A stretch of 64,000 nt of DNA from Acanthochlamys bracteata (Eukaryota; Streptophyta; Magnoliopsida; Pandanales; Velloziaceae), in contig CM034129.1 of NCBI GenBank assembly GCA_019914995.1, forward strand, positions 558,001 through 622,000. The letters run 5' to 3'. Below are positions 1-14,039 of this stretch, piece after piece. How positions within the stretch are numbered: position 1 is the first letter of the stretch; each line of letters begins with the position of its first letter. The position numbers and the translations under genes are program-made. Under the pieces are notes generated by a model. It had not been told where the DNA came from. It worked only from the letters and a program-made list of their open reading frames with translations, and searched no databases.

Positions 1-3000
1 CAAGCACTGAGTTCTAAGTGGGATCTCATGTTTTTTTTTTTTTAAAGAAACACTTGCATTATTTGCTACAGCTTAATTTTAGTCACCTGATTTAAGAAGA
101 TTATCAACTCGTGTGCATTGATTGTTTGCGATTTCCAAAAGAATCCAAAGAAAAATACCTAGAAAACATAGATAAAAAAGAATATATAAATAAAAGAATA
201 TACTCAAGAGTTATTTTTGTAGAATTCGACTAAGACTTTAAATTACTTATTATGTAAAAAAAAAAAATTTAATAAATTTTAAATATTTTATAAAATTGTT
301 TAAATTGTTTTTAAAATTTCCTTGAATAAGACAAGAATGATTACATGAACATTTAAGAATTCTCAAAATAATTCTTTTTCTTAGAAAATTTATTTTGAGA
401 CTTTTTGAAACATAAGTAAAAAGTAATAAAAAACATATTTATTAAAAATTACATAATTTATATTATTAAAATAAAAATAAATATTGAAGATAGTTTAATT
501 AAAATAAAAAGTTGAAATAAATTTTGATATGAAATAAACTACTTCGTGAAATATGAACTATTATTATTATTAATTATTTTGTTTAAAGATAAAATAAGTA
601 AAATTTATTTTTCGAAAAATTTTAAAATATGTTTTGTTTTAAAATTTTATTTTAAAAAATCACTCCTAAATATTCTCTAAGAACATTTTGATCAAGCAAA
701 AAAATTTGAATGGTATCTCAAATTTATGATTTTAGAAGATATTTAATGGTTCCGCTTTATTAAAAGAAATTTTAGTCTCATAAGATTTAATAATTCTATT
801 TATTTGCTTTACAAATTTAAGTTACAAATCAAACTTTAATATAGCATCAGGAGTTATAAATTCAGTCCACAATTTGTTAAAAGCATACATAATTGCTTTA
901 TAAATATGTCAAATTTAGATTAGAAATGAAGATTTCGAACAATTAGATTACGATTTTACATTTCATTTCACTTTATTCTAAAACTTTTATTTTATTTTAA
1001 ATTTTTAATAAATTTTTTATAATATGATCTTATAATTACTTATTACTTATTATTTTCTTAAATAATTTTTAAAAATAAAAATATTTTATTAAAAAAATTA
1101 TTTCAAAAATACTTTCAAATTACTAGTCTTGACGAGAAAGAGACAGTGCGTCAAATAAAAGCGGGGGTAGTCAGTAGTGGCTCAGTGGGAGGTCGAAATC
1201 AGAAAAAGGGCATTGTGTTTTGCGTAAGCTGCCAGAACAAAAACAGTTCAGAGCGCTTCAGAAGAACTGGTGAATTCTTCAAATAATCCATGCATGAAAA
1301 AAGATCCTTATAATAATAACAACAGCAGCAGCTACCAGAGTTTTCCACCGAGACAGAGAAGATATATACTGCTATGAAATTAAAGCGTCGGCCATGGGTT
1401 GGTGAAGATTCTCAGTTATTTCTTTCAAGTTGCTTCTTTGATTCTAGCTTATTGTTAAACAAATTTTCTTTCAATAGTGCTGACAATGGTTTCTTTTGGA
1501 GGTAAAAAAAAAAAACTGTTTGTTCTCTTCTGAAATTTAATTTTCTTTCAATCAAACATCTGACAAAACAACTCTTCACTTTATCATCATAACATGAAAC
1601 GAGTCATAATTCATATTACATTGCAGGAGAATTAATAGCAGCAGCAGGTAGATGAAAAGAAAATTCATCAGTAGCAGGAGCTTTGATTTGGTCAACTTCA
1701 ATGTTCTTCATGTTCTCCATAAAAGGTAATGATAAAGAAAAAGATTTTCTGCAGTAGACAATCTTATTTTTGCTATTTGAATTGCAACCGTACGTAGAAA
1801 GCAAGCATGTGTATATTAATTGCATACTCTTCCAACAAATAGAAAAAGAGAAAGTTTGTCGAAATCTTGTCTTTTGGTAACATAACTCTTTTGCAACCAC
1901 TATAATTAAAACTCACGATTTTCATGCACCCTCAATTAATATTCATCATATAAAATGTGATGGATGAAATAAAGAGAAAGAGAAAGTGATTCATCATCGA
2001 ATAAAGAGTGTGGTTTCACTTTAATTGATTTCGAACTTGTTTTAAAAATCGTAATTTGATTTTTTTATTAAATTTGTTTCGAATATTTTATATATTTTAA
2101 TTACACAAAAATTTTTAATTTTATATAAAATTTTAATTTTAATTTTTTTATCTGTACATTGTTTAATATAATTATATTTTTAAAATTTTAATATATTTAT
2201 AAAAATTATTAAATTATAAATATTAATTTTTATTTTTATTTTATTTTAAAAAAATTATTTTTTAATTTTTATTTTTACAAATTCAATTATAAATATTTAA
2301 AATACGCGCTTTATTGCCAAAAGATTTCCCAACTCCACCGTTACAAATTACAAATGATTGGTTGATTTCTGGACGTGAGAATAGAAGACAAGTCTGTTGT
2401 GTATGATGAATCAAGAGTTGTTTAACACTTCAATCCAAAACCAAAAACACATTATTTTGATCGATACAATTAATCATGTGAAGACAACGCTTAAATGTTT
2501 TTGAAGTCATGGGATTATTTCAAAGTACATTGAAATGATTTGATGCTTTGCTTTAATTATATTATCATAATTCTTCATCAACTTTTGTTATGCTACAAGA
2601 AGACAGGTGACGTTTGACTGAATTATTAAATACTTTTTATTTCAAAAAGTATCTCACATTCGATAATAAACTTTATATAATTAAATATTATTTATCATAA
2701 AACTTTTACATTTATAATTTTTTTTTAAAAGAAAAAAATTTATAAAAGAATTATTTATCATAAGCACTTCGTCCAAATAACTCCTCCATTTCACCTTATT
2801 CATCCAATCTGTAAGACAATTGGGCTTCATGGGCCTTAACTAGCCTCCAGGTTAAAGATGATTATATTGGGTCCCAGATTAAAGGCCTACAGATTTAATT
2901 GGTCATACCAGCCCAAGATCAAGAGTAATTATTGGCCTGAGAAATTGTTGTTTACTTTGGAAAGTGATTATTAAAAAAAGTTTTTCATAAAAATAAATTT

Positions 3001-3900
3001 TAGATATCTAACTTTATAAATATTTAAAGCAACAAAAAATTATATTTATAATTATTTTATAAATTTTAATTCATCTATATTTTTTTAAAATTTTAAAACA
3101 AATTATGCATAATTTTTTAGAATTAAAAATAAAATTTTAAAAAATAATGACTCCCAAATAGTAACATAATTCTTTTGTATTTAACAAACTTTATTAATGA
3201 CTTTTCTTTGTTTAAGACTAGGTTTTGGATAACTTTATCAAGTAATTGATCTAAAAAGATCAATTAGGAAAAAAATTCATAAAAAGATTTCCTTTTCTAC
3301 ATACCAAGAAAAGCTATAGAACATGCAAAATTTAAACTGAAAACTGAATCACGGTTATGTAACTTATGTTTACAAATTTTATAAAACTAATAATAATGTC
3401 AGGTTTAGTTTTCTGATAACTCTATACTTAGCATTAATATTAGGGTTGTTTGGCATTAATTTTTCAAAAAATAACTTTTTAATTTTATATATTTCAATAT
3501 ATTTTTATAAGTATTTAGAGAATTTTTTAAAATTTTAAAAATTATAAAAAAATTCTAATTAGTGAGATTTTTTTATTGCTTATTATTATTATTATATTTA
3601 AAAAAAATTAAAATCTTTTTAAAAAATTAAAAGTATTTTCTAATTTAAAAAAATTATATTTTAAAAATAATACCCGCTAAAACAGAATAGAACAAACTAA
3701 ACAATAATGGCAATGTCGGTTACTCTACAAAAATAAATGAATTATAGAAATATTATTTGGTCCTTATTAGTTCATAAATAAAAATATAAAGGCCGAAGAA
3801 ATGTTTTGGATAAGGCCGTAAGGCCCAAAAGATCATTAAAGAACTAAAATAAAAGCTGTGTGCTGTTTGTTTTAAAACAGCCTAACCTTCAAATTACAGT
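1..3900. other. AT-rich intergenic DNA with decayed repeats
   Basis: No gene can be supported here. Most of the stretch is very AT-rich, with runs of A/T and short imperfect inverted ends of the kind left by small Tourist-like elements: about 345-700, about 2945-3175, where the two ends resemble each other in inverted orientation, and about 3440-3690. Positions 1130-1960 are less AT-rich, but the only open frames there are short and have no recognisable family. Confidence 0.6.
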
Positions 3901-3933
3901 GCCACGTAGGGCAGCTGGCAATCAAGGCTTTCC

Positions 3934-4068
3934 ATGTCCGCTGCGGGTCCAGATCTGCTTCTCTTTTTGCCATTCTCTTTCCCTCCCATGCAAAACAACA
4001 CCACCGACGATCACCCCCTTCTCTCCTTATCTTCGTTCTCCGGCGATCTCAAAAACCCTAGATATTAA
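3934..4068 (+). other. Possible upstream ORF in the formin 5' leader
   Basis: An ATG at 3934 opens a 44-codon frame that closes at a TAA at 4066-4068, 276 bases before the formin start codon. The surrounding pyrimidine-rich sequence looks like a plant 5' leader. Whether transcription begins upstream of 3934 cannot be seen from the sequence, so this is only a candidate uORF. Confidence 0.3.
4053..4060 (+). promoter_or_regulatory. Telo-box (AAACCCTA)
   Basis: An exact AAACCCTA sits about 280 bases upstream of the formin ATG. Telo-boxes occur near the transcription start of many plant growth-related genes. A chance match is possible. Confidence 0.35.
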
Positions 4069-4343
4069 TTTCAATTCAATCCAACTTACCCATAATCTTC
4101 TCCCATTCTTCATTAATCAGTCCCAACTTTTGTTTCGCCTCTAATAATTTCATCTACGTGATAAATTCCATCTTACACTCTGTTGTTAATCGAAAACCAT
4201 TATATTATTATCAATCGTTTGGTAAATATTCGCAATTTTGTTTTCTTTTTCCTGCATTGCTCGTTGGGATTCTTTTTGGTGTTGTTTGATTTGATATTGG
4301 TCGACCGATCGCCGGCGAGGTCGCGGCCGCCCGTCGCCGGCAG

Positions 4344-7300
4344 ATGGCGCTCTTTCGGAGGTTGTTTTACAGGAAACCTCCTGATCGGCTTTTGGAGATC
4401 ATTGATCGCGTCTATGGTAAAAATTCGAACAAATTAGACGTAAAGCTAGTTGTTTTGTTAGTTTGTTTTTCTCTCAGTTTTAATTGGTGGAGAGTTTCTC
4501 CTGTTGTTATCAACTTGCTCTAAATTTTCAAAATGGAGACACTATCACTTTAGCTGCTTATGCTATTCGATGGAATTGTAGGTAAAACAGATTCTGGTTT
4601 ATTCGATTACTTTTTGGTGCACTAATGTCAATGACTGCCGTGAAGTGGCAGTAGATAATCGGGCATGTGTTAAAAGGTAGAATTTGTTTTATAGATTGGT
4701 TACTGGAGTTAAGTAAATGGTTTGCTTCTTGATCTCTGGGTGTTTGTTAAGTAACTGAACCACTGATAATATTATGATACAAGAAGTTCATGTAAAAACC
4801 ATATAACAAGTTTGAACAACTGCATGAATCCCGCATCCAGGATTACCAGCAGCGCTTTTTTGTATTTTTGATCAAGTAGACTCAACCTTAATTGTCAATA
4901 TTAAAAGAGACCTTTCTAATTAGCTTGTTTCTCTTTCATGCTTGGTGTATCATTACAGTGTTCGATTGTTGCTTCTCCACTGAAATACTAGAACAGGATG
5001 AGTTCAAGGACTATGTGAGCAGTATTATGATCCAACTACATGAGTATTTTCCTGGCGCCTCAGTCATGGTCTTTAGCTTTGGTGAGTACGAAAAGGATAG
5101 TAAAATTCTTGAAATTCTGTCGCAGTATGCTGTGACAGTCCGGAAATATCCACGGGAATATGTAGGGTGTCCTTTGCTTCCATTGGGCATGATTCTTGAT
5201 TACCTGCAGTCAAGTGAGACATGGCTTTCATTGGATAATGAGAAAAGTGTCTTGCTTATGCACTGTGAGAGAGGAGGCTGGCCGGTACTTGCATTCATGC
5301 TTGCAGGTCTCCTGCTTTTCAGTAAACAGTACACGGGGGAGGAAAGGACACTTGAAATGGCGTACAAGCAGGCCCCTAAAGAGCTCCTGAGTCTCTTGTG
5401 CCCTTTAGATCCACGATCATCTCATATACGCTATCTTCAATACATATCTGAACGTGACAGTCCGTCTGAATGGCCTCCTCAATCAACTCCTTTAACGTTG
5501 GAATCCCTCATTCTTAGGGTAGCACCAAACTTTGATGGAGGAGGTTGCAGGCCGATTGTTCGTGTCTATGGAAGGGACCTATCAGCCTCACTTGACAAAT
5601 GTTCGAAGATTCTTTTCTCATCACCAAAGAAGAAGAAACAAATTCAGCACTATGGGCAGGTAGTTTTCAGATCTAAAATGTAAATTTATCTATGACATTA
5701 ATATGTAATCCGTTTGAACTGGAGTTACAGGTAGATGGTGCTCCTATAATGTTAAATATTGGTTGCCACGTTCAAGGAGATGTTATTCTCGAGTGCATTC
5801 ACTTGGATGAGGACCTGCAGTGTGAGGAAATTATGTTTAGAGTTATGTTTAATACATCATTTTTGCGATCGAAAGTTTTGCTGGTTGGTCGTGAGGAAGT
5901 TGATACCTTGTGGAATACCACCAATCAATTCCCAGATGATTTTAAAGCAGAGGTACGAGCTTTCTTCTCTTATCTGGCGTGTCTGTTCCTGAAATGATAG
6001 TCCTTGAAACGCACATTCATGCCTCAGGTACTCTTTTCAGACTATGATGCCAAGTCTGATGATGAAGATAGCGACAACACAGAAGTTGCATCAACGGAGG
6101 AGTTCTTTGAAGCAGAAGAGATCTTCAGTAGTGCAGATTGCAGTAGTCCAAGATCTGAAATCTCTATTGTTGACACCGAATTAAGGAGCAGGCCAGACAT
6201 AAGTTTTCCACAACAAGATCTGAAGAGGATTAATACTCAAGCATTTACTGGATTTGATGAGATAGCTGTTGAGTTTGGGACACCAATAGCAGATCAAGCA
6301 GAGAAAATGACTGACTTTCTTAGATTTGATAAGTTACTTGCTTCCAGAGTTATGACCACATCTTCTGATATTACCAATGTAGAGAACCTAAAGCAAGCTG
6401 AAATATGTTCTTCAGAATATGCCAAAGTTCATAGTGATGAAGGTAGCATTAGCATAGAAAGTAAAGGCATGGCTATGTTGGAAACGGATGCATCTATAGA
6501 GAATGATCCAGGTGACCGGGCACTTCCTCCATTTGGTATAGCAGAGAAACAAGATACCTTACCCTTGCTAGGTGAAACAGAAAGCATAGAAGAGAATACA
6601 ATTATTTTGGATGCTGGAAAGCCATTGTCAAGGTTTTTAGAAAGCGCAGATCAAATGAGAGGCAAAGCATGTGAGGAGGTTGAAGAAAGCAGTGGGGATT
6701 ACATAGAAGTAGAGAATCAAAATCAAGCAGAAATATATGCCTCAGAGATTGACAAACTTCAATATATCGCTGAAAGCAAGATTACAATGTCTGAAGAAAA
6801 GGACATTTCTAGAGATAGCTCGATCGGTTACCTGAATGAACTTGCCTTAGATGATTTGTCTAACAACATTGAAAACTTGAGTATTGCAAATGTAGCTGAA
6901 AGCAAGGATGAGAACTTCGTTGCAATGCTGCGAAATGCACAAAGTGACTGTGTTGAAAGTTCATTGTTGGATGATGATAGAAAAATACCAGGGTTGGTAG
7001 ATGGAGTCAGTTGCAAACCAGATAATGGTGATCAAAAGGAGTTCAAGAGGGACACCGTTGCCACGGGGGAAGACCATCCAAGACAAGCTGAAATAAATAC
7101 TGTAGTAAGTGATAAAGTTCAAATGAGTGCAGAAGAAAAGGAGTCCATGGACACTAATGGTTTTATGGAGAAAACCAGTGACAATAAGGAGCTCTCTTCT
7201 GATGATGCTTTGGAGAAGCTAGAAACCAAGGCTCCTGAACTCAACATCATTGTGGCTGAAGAAAAGGTCATCTCAGAAATAAATGATTCGACAGATAAAT

Positions 7301-10300
7301 TTATTGTTGGAAAGGAGGAGCCTGTTTCAGATGATTTACCTAACAATCTGGAAATGCTGTCTTTGGCAAATGAAGCTGAAAGCAAGCAGAGCCTAGTTGT
7401 GATAAGTATTGCGAAAAACAATCCCGTAAAATGTACAATTTTGGATGATGATGGGAATTCACCTGTGTTGGCAGATGAAATTAGCTGCAAACTGGAAACC
7501 AACGGCCACAAAGAGCTTGGAGAAACTGATGACATTTTTACTGGAGCAGCAAAGCCAGAAAGAGCTGCAATATATACCTCAGGGAATGATAGAGTTCAAA
7601 TGAGCGCAGAAAGCATCTCTGATGCTACAATGAAAGAGAAGACTTCTTCAGAAGCTAGTGATGTTACAGAGGAAGTCAGTGGCAGTAAGGAAATTGGTTC
7701 AGATGATGCCTATAAGAAATTAGAAACTTTGACTCTGGCCGATCAACCTGAAAGTAGAGTTGAAGATAAAGATATAAACTCAGATGTTAAGGACACTGGC
7801 AGCTCCGATAACATTAAGATGAATGATGAGAGGCAATTAAAAGCTTTGCCAACTTTTGCAGGCAAAATTAGGCGTGAGGTAGAAACCAGGGACTGCGAAA
7901 AGGTTTCAGAAAGAAGTCATATTTTTTTAGGAGAAGGGAACAACAAAGATGCTGAGATATATGAATCAGAAAGGAATGAAGACCCTGATGTTACAAGCAT
8001 CTCTAATGTGGCAATTGAAGGAAAGCATTTGGTAAAAAATGATGATTCTGCAGGGAATATTGTTGATGGTGGTAGGGCACTTTCTGATGTTATGCCCAGG
8101 AAACTGGAAGCCTTGAATCTGGCAGATGAAGTTAAAATCAAATTTGAAGATAAAGCTTCTGAAATGGTGGAGGCTAAAGACATTATGAATCTCATGTCAA
8201 ATGTTGAGAGACAAGTAATAGGTATGCCTGCTTTGGCAGATCAAATGAGGTACAGCGTAGAAGTTGATGACTTGAAAAAGGTAAGAGGAAGTGGTGGTGG
8301 CATTGTCATCAGGGAAGAGGAACCAGAAAATACTGATATATGCACTTCACAATCACAAAGTTATAAACTTGAAAAGGATGCACAGGAAGTTCTTGTTACT
8401 GCAACTGACGAAAAGGCTTCTTCAGAAAGTGATAATCATACCAAGGACATTAGTGGTAGCAAGAAGGTACTTGCTTCAAAAGATGTTTCCAGTAAGGCAG
8501 CGTCATTGGCTCTGCCAGGTGAAGCAGAAAGCAAACACGAGAACAAAACTGAAAAATTGGATATAATGGATGACGAGAGGCAACCATCAGGTATGCCAGC
8601 TTCAGCAGAAGAAATGAAGTGCAAAACTGAAACCTTTGTCCATAAAGAGGTTGGAGACAATGGTGTCTTGAAAAGCAAGGTCCAACATGCTGTAATCCCT
8701 CAAACCCACATATCTGGATCTGATATCGGAAGACACAAGCCTGAGAAAATATCATCTTCTACAGCAAGAAACCTATCAGCTCCTGGCATGAAACAACCTT
8801 CTGATCCCCTTATGTTAAAACCAAGGATCAAACAGTCAGAGTCTTCAAGTTGTCTCTTAAAATTGATGAAACCAAAGTCAGTTGCTGCTCAATGGATACC
8901 TCCAAGCAAACGTTCTGATGCTACTACTTTCCATGCACCATGCAGACCTCCAGAAAGACTTAACAGTGCACCGCCTGCTTTAGCGAGTCCTTCTCTTCCT
9001 GGCAAAACAGCTACCCCTTCATCAGTTCGACAATTGCCAATGAGGACTACACCTTCTGCAAAGAATGTGTCTGGTGCTTCTTCAACACCTCACTCAGGAA
9101 CACCACACGCTAACAAGTCAGAACCTCCTACTTCCCTGTTTCCTTCATCAGTAGAATCTAGTCTTTCAACTCAGCTCTCATTGCCACTTTCTCCTCTCCA
9201 CCTATCTCCCTCTTCTGCCACTTTGCAAGAATCGCAGCTGCAGCCACCACCATCATCAACATCAGCGTTATTACTGCCTCCATCTGCTCAATCGTGTCAA
9301 CCAGCAACACTCCCCATCACCCCTCCATCTCCTCGACTTCCTCCATCTCATCCTTTGGTCCACTCTCAATCTCCACATCCATCACCACCTTCATCATCTT
9401 TGTCTCCTTCATCTCTACCATCATCTCACCCACTAACTCCCCTTCCAATTTCTCCACCATCACTGCCTCAAAATTCATCTCCATCCTGCCATCCTTCGCA
9501 ACCTTCACATTCAACTGAACATTCACCATCATGTCCACACACTGCATCTCCAATATCATCTCAACACTCATCACCACCTTGTGCCACCCTCCCTCCCCCT
9601 TCCCTTCCTACACCTTCAGTACAGCCTCCTCCCCCTCCTCCTTTGCCACAATCATCCACTGTCAAGTACGATCTGCCTCCTCGTCCTATACAACCATCAG
9701 GTCCGCCACCACCACCACCTCCACAACCACCTCCTCTGCCAAGTTCAAAGCACCTAGCAGAATCCAGTTTTACTTCTCTAGCTCCCCGTTGCCCTCCGGA
9801 ATCATTCTCAGGGTTCCCTGCTTATTCAAGCTTTTCTCATCATTTAACTTCTCCCACTGAATCTTGTTTACCTCCAACAGAGAGTATTCTTAGCTGCCCT
9901 CCTACTTCGCCACCTTCTTCTCTAGGAGGGTGTGGGAGAGGTCCGCCTCCACCACCTCCTCCTGAAAGATATGGGACCACTCCATCTCCTCCGCCCCCGC
10001 CAGGTGAGCATGGGAATGCTCCACCGGCACCGCTCATACCTGGAGGTTATGGGAATGTTCCACCTCCAACGACACAGTATGGGCCTGCTCCCCCTCCACC
10101 TCTAGCGACACCTCACCAAGGAGGGTATGGGAGTGCTCCGCCACTTCCACCACCAGCACCTCCCGGAGGATATGGGAATGCTCCAACTCCGCCACCTCTC
10201 CCCTGGGGTTATGGGAATGCTCCACCTCCACCACCTCCCCCGGGAGGATGGGGAAATGCTCCACCTCCGCCACCTCCTCCAGGAGGGTTTGGGAGTACTC

Positions 10301-13300
10301 CACCTCCCCCTGGAGGATTTCAAAATGCTCCACCTCCGCCACCACCACCGGGAGGAATTTCAAATGCTCTACCTCCACCACCTATACCTAGAGGGAATGG
10401 AAATGCTCCTCCCCCACCACCTCCCCCAGGAGGCACTAGCAAAGGACTGCCACTATCACCTCCCCTGGGAGGATTTGGGAATGCTCCACCTCCACCACCT
10501 CTACCTAGAGGGAATGCAAATGCTCCTCCCCCTCCACCTCCCCCTGGAGGCATTGGAAAAGGATTTCCCCCACCTCCACCGATAGGAGGAGAAGTTGGAG
10601 GTCCACCACCACCTCCTCCTCCAAGAGGCCATGGTAATGGTCCACTGCCACCTCCTCCTCCTGGAGGTGGACCTTCTCCAGGTGTTCCTCCTCCTCCACC
10701 TGGTTCACGACTTGGAAAAGGGCTTCCATTAGGTGGTGGAGGGGGCCGTGGGCTTGCAAATCCTTCATCGACCTTAGCAACCAGGAAGTCAACACTTAAA
10801 CCTTTACATTGGGTGAAAGTATCAAGAGCAATGCAAGGAAGCTTATGGGCAGAACTACAGAAACAATGTGATACTCAGAGGTATTCTATGCTTCCATCAT
10901 TTCAATAGCAATTGCAACCCCGAAGGACATTTTCTTTATCTTGATTGGGTTGTCGTTTCTGTTGGATTGACTTATACTCACAAGACAAATTTCTCTGTAT
11001 TGCTGAAGTTTATGTTCAGTATGCAGGGGTCTCGGTTTCTATGGCACGGATCTTATTTTTATTTAGTCCTTCCATCTCGTAAATGCATATGCTTTAGCTT
11101 TACTGTGGATCATTATTGAAGCATCGTGCCAGCTATAATGACTAAATATAAGCACTTTTGCTTTGCCAAATATGCCGTCCTTTATTTATTATTTGTTTAT
11201 TTTCCTCTTCAACTCTAGATAGGCCACTCTTTTATATTGTGAAATCCACACAGCAAGCTGTCTTCCTTGCTATTTGCATGTCTTGAAAAGCTTCCATGAA
11301 GCATTTTCTTATTTCTGCAATATTTGTTTACGAAATATTTTCTTTTATATTGTTGTGAAGTCCACAAAACAAGAAGAATTTTCGTATTCTGCAATATTGT
11401 CTTATGGAATATATTCTTGACCCCTTTTGAGTAAAATTGGATCTTTTATTAACATCTTATTTATATATACACATATTGCTTTCTCACAAACGGAAAGCCT
11501 CTGACCTGCATGTATGCCAGAACTTGGATGAACAAAGTCCTTTTTCATTTATCAGAATTGGTCCTGATTCATAGGTTATGTGATATTGCTTGTGAGAAAT
11601 AAAATGTCAAACTTTATATTCTTAGTTGTCATAAAAAGTTGCTTCAAGCATTTATGATATGCATCTTCTTTAAGAGATAAGTTTGGTTATCTGAATTTAA
11701 TATTTTTTGCAGCACATCGGAGTTTGATGTCTCAGAACTTGAGAGTCTGTTCTCTGCAGCTGTTCCAAAAGCAGGTGAAAAGTCTGATGGGCGTAGTAAA
11801 TCCCTAACTAAATCTGAAAAAGTTCACTTGGTACATTCTCCTTTTTATACTTACAGTATGCACTATTTTTCTTCATAGTCTAGGTGCCTGCATGCTGACA
11901 ATGTGGGCCAGCTTAATAATATACAACTGCAATTACCTAACAAGACATTCTGGAGAATGCATCTTTCAGAACAAATCATTTTCAGGCTTCCCTTCCCTGA
12001 GTTATGACAATTACATATCTTGTGGTTGTACCAAGGATCAAGTGATAAGTATGAATGATGTGATAATAGTGTTTATTGTAAGTATGAACAAAGGATTTTG
12101 GAATGCCCTATCCTGCAAAGCCTCTTAATAAATCAAACAGTAGATGCTCTAGATAAAGAGAATAATGATAATCCAACAATTTTGGTAATAGATGCAACAG
12201 TTTTACTAAATTGGAAAATTCAGCAAGTTGTTGCTGTTGATGTTCGAGTTTAGATAGATGGAGTATCCTGAATTCCCAGTGCAATGTAGGCAGCTGACAG
12301 AAGTAAACATTATTGGTCTGCTGATCTTTCTTGTCCAAATCAGTATTCATGGTACTCGTGATTGCAATAAAAGCCTTATATTCTCTTAGTTTAGGCAAGC
12401 TGCTTTTATGAAGTCTTGTTTTACTTCGACTAGATTTCAAACTGCTTCAAATATAGTAGGTTAAGCCTTGCTGGCAAACCTACTCAATTTTGCTGCGTGC
12501 TGAGTAAATATTCGAGATGATTTTTTATTCTATATTTATTTATTTGAGAAGAGAATCTCAATGTTGCAGATTGATTTAAGGCGGGCAAATAACACTGAGA
12601 TCATGTTGACAAAAATTAAGATGCCTCTATCAGATATGATGGTAAGCTAGCGAAACTTGTTAGAAATGATCATGAAACCTCATATTGACATATTCCCTTC
12701 ATAAATCTACACGTATCTCTTCTGTTTTAGTTCGTGGAGCCAAGGAATGTTAGTTGGCTGCAGCACTGCAATTTTCAATGAACATCAGCTGTCCAAAAGT
12801 TTGAATTTTTAAATCAAACCGGTCAACTCTGAAACATGAAAATGCACATGTAGTATTAGGAGTAGAGTGTTTTTCTCTGGATGATTTATAGAGCAAATAT
12901 TCACGGATATGTTTTGTTTTTACACTTGTAGCATCCTGCTGCCTGTTGCCCAAGTTTTGATATCTCAATTCCATATGCTACCTCTAAGTGAATTCTATAT
13001 GCTGTCTCAGAGTGCTGTTCTAGCAATGGATGGAACTGTTCTTGATGTTGATCAAGTGGAAAATTTAATCAAGTTTTGTCCTACGAAAGAAGAAATGGAA
13101 CTCCTTAAGGTGCAAACCCCTTTCTGATTAGTACCTGTTGCAAGTAATTTTCAAGTCACTTTTTAACAACCCTTTTATGCTTCTCTTATTAATAGAATTA
13201 CATGGGAAACAAGGAGAACCTTGGAAAATGTGAGCAGGTAAAATGTTGATATGTGAGTTATTAGTTTCCTTGAAAAAATTTTAGTTAACTTGGCAATGTC

Positions 13301-14008
13301 CTCACTCCAATCATAGTTTTGTAAATTATGGATGTTGTTGAGTTGCTGATAATAAGCTTTATAGCTAAAGTGATTCTACAATTTGTTGTATTAATTAATT
13401 GCATAAAAGCTGTTTGTATATCCTACCTCTCTAATGTAGTGTACATGCACTATTTTGGATCGTCTTTGGCCACAAGTTCTCTATACTTTAGTTCTATCAT
13501 TCTAAACCTTATCAGATCACACTCATCTATGAAAGGCAAACTAGATCTTTGTTCATTACTCCCATCATTAGCCCTTTAGATACACATCTCCATTTCAACG
13601 CGTTAAGATTGTGAAGTGACATATATTGTTAAGAATCAGGATTTATTTCTTACCTGGAAAGTCTGCTGCTGTTGAGGATATGGCTACCTGAAAATTCACA
13701 TGATCAAATGATTCCATTACGCTATGTTAATTGATACCTTCAATGTATTATTTGGCATATTCTTTAGTAACATTGGCATGTATTTCACTAATCATTGCAG
13801 AAATTTTGTGATTGTTATTTGAGTTGCTTCAACCCATTGTGTCTGTGTTTTTCGTCAAATAAATCTGAAGACATGCTTTCTTTTTCTTCAGTATTTCCTT
13901 GAGTTGATGAAGGTGCCAAGGGTTGAAAGTAAACTGAGAGTGTTTTCCTTTAAGATACAGTTTGGCTCACAGGTAATCTGCTCTTTCGTGCGTGCGCTCG
14001 CGCGCGCG

Positions 14009-14039
<31 letters not shown>

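Noticed and set aside
1616..1900. 94-codon minus-strand open frame
   Set aside because: Low-complexity composition, no recognisable motif and no neighbouring exon; expected by chance in this DNA.
3860..4144. 94-codon plus-strand frame before the formin
   Set aside because: Starts from a non-ATG codon and lies in the pyrimidine-rich leader; only the shorter ATG frame at 3934 is worth noting.
6828..8755. Several minus-strand open frames across formin exon 4
   Set aside because: Mirror images of a repetitive Ser/Glu-rich coding exon in the forward strand, without independent motifs.
9294..10795. Antisense and alternative-frame open frames over the FH1 region
   Set aside because: Produced by the proline-codon minisatellite; translated as His/Leu or Gly/Glu repeats with no family.
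12108..12440. 110-codon minus-strand frame inside formin intron 5
   Set aside because: No recognisable domain or homologous phrase; the intron boundaries on both sides are well supported.
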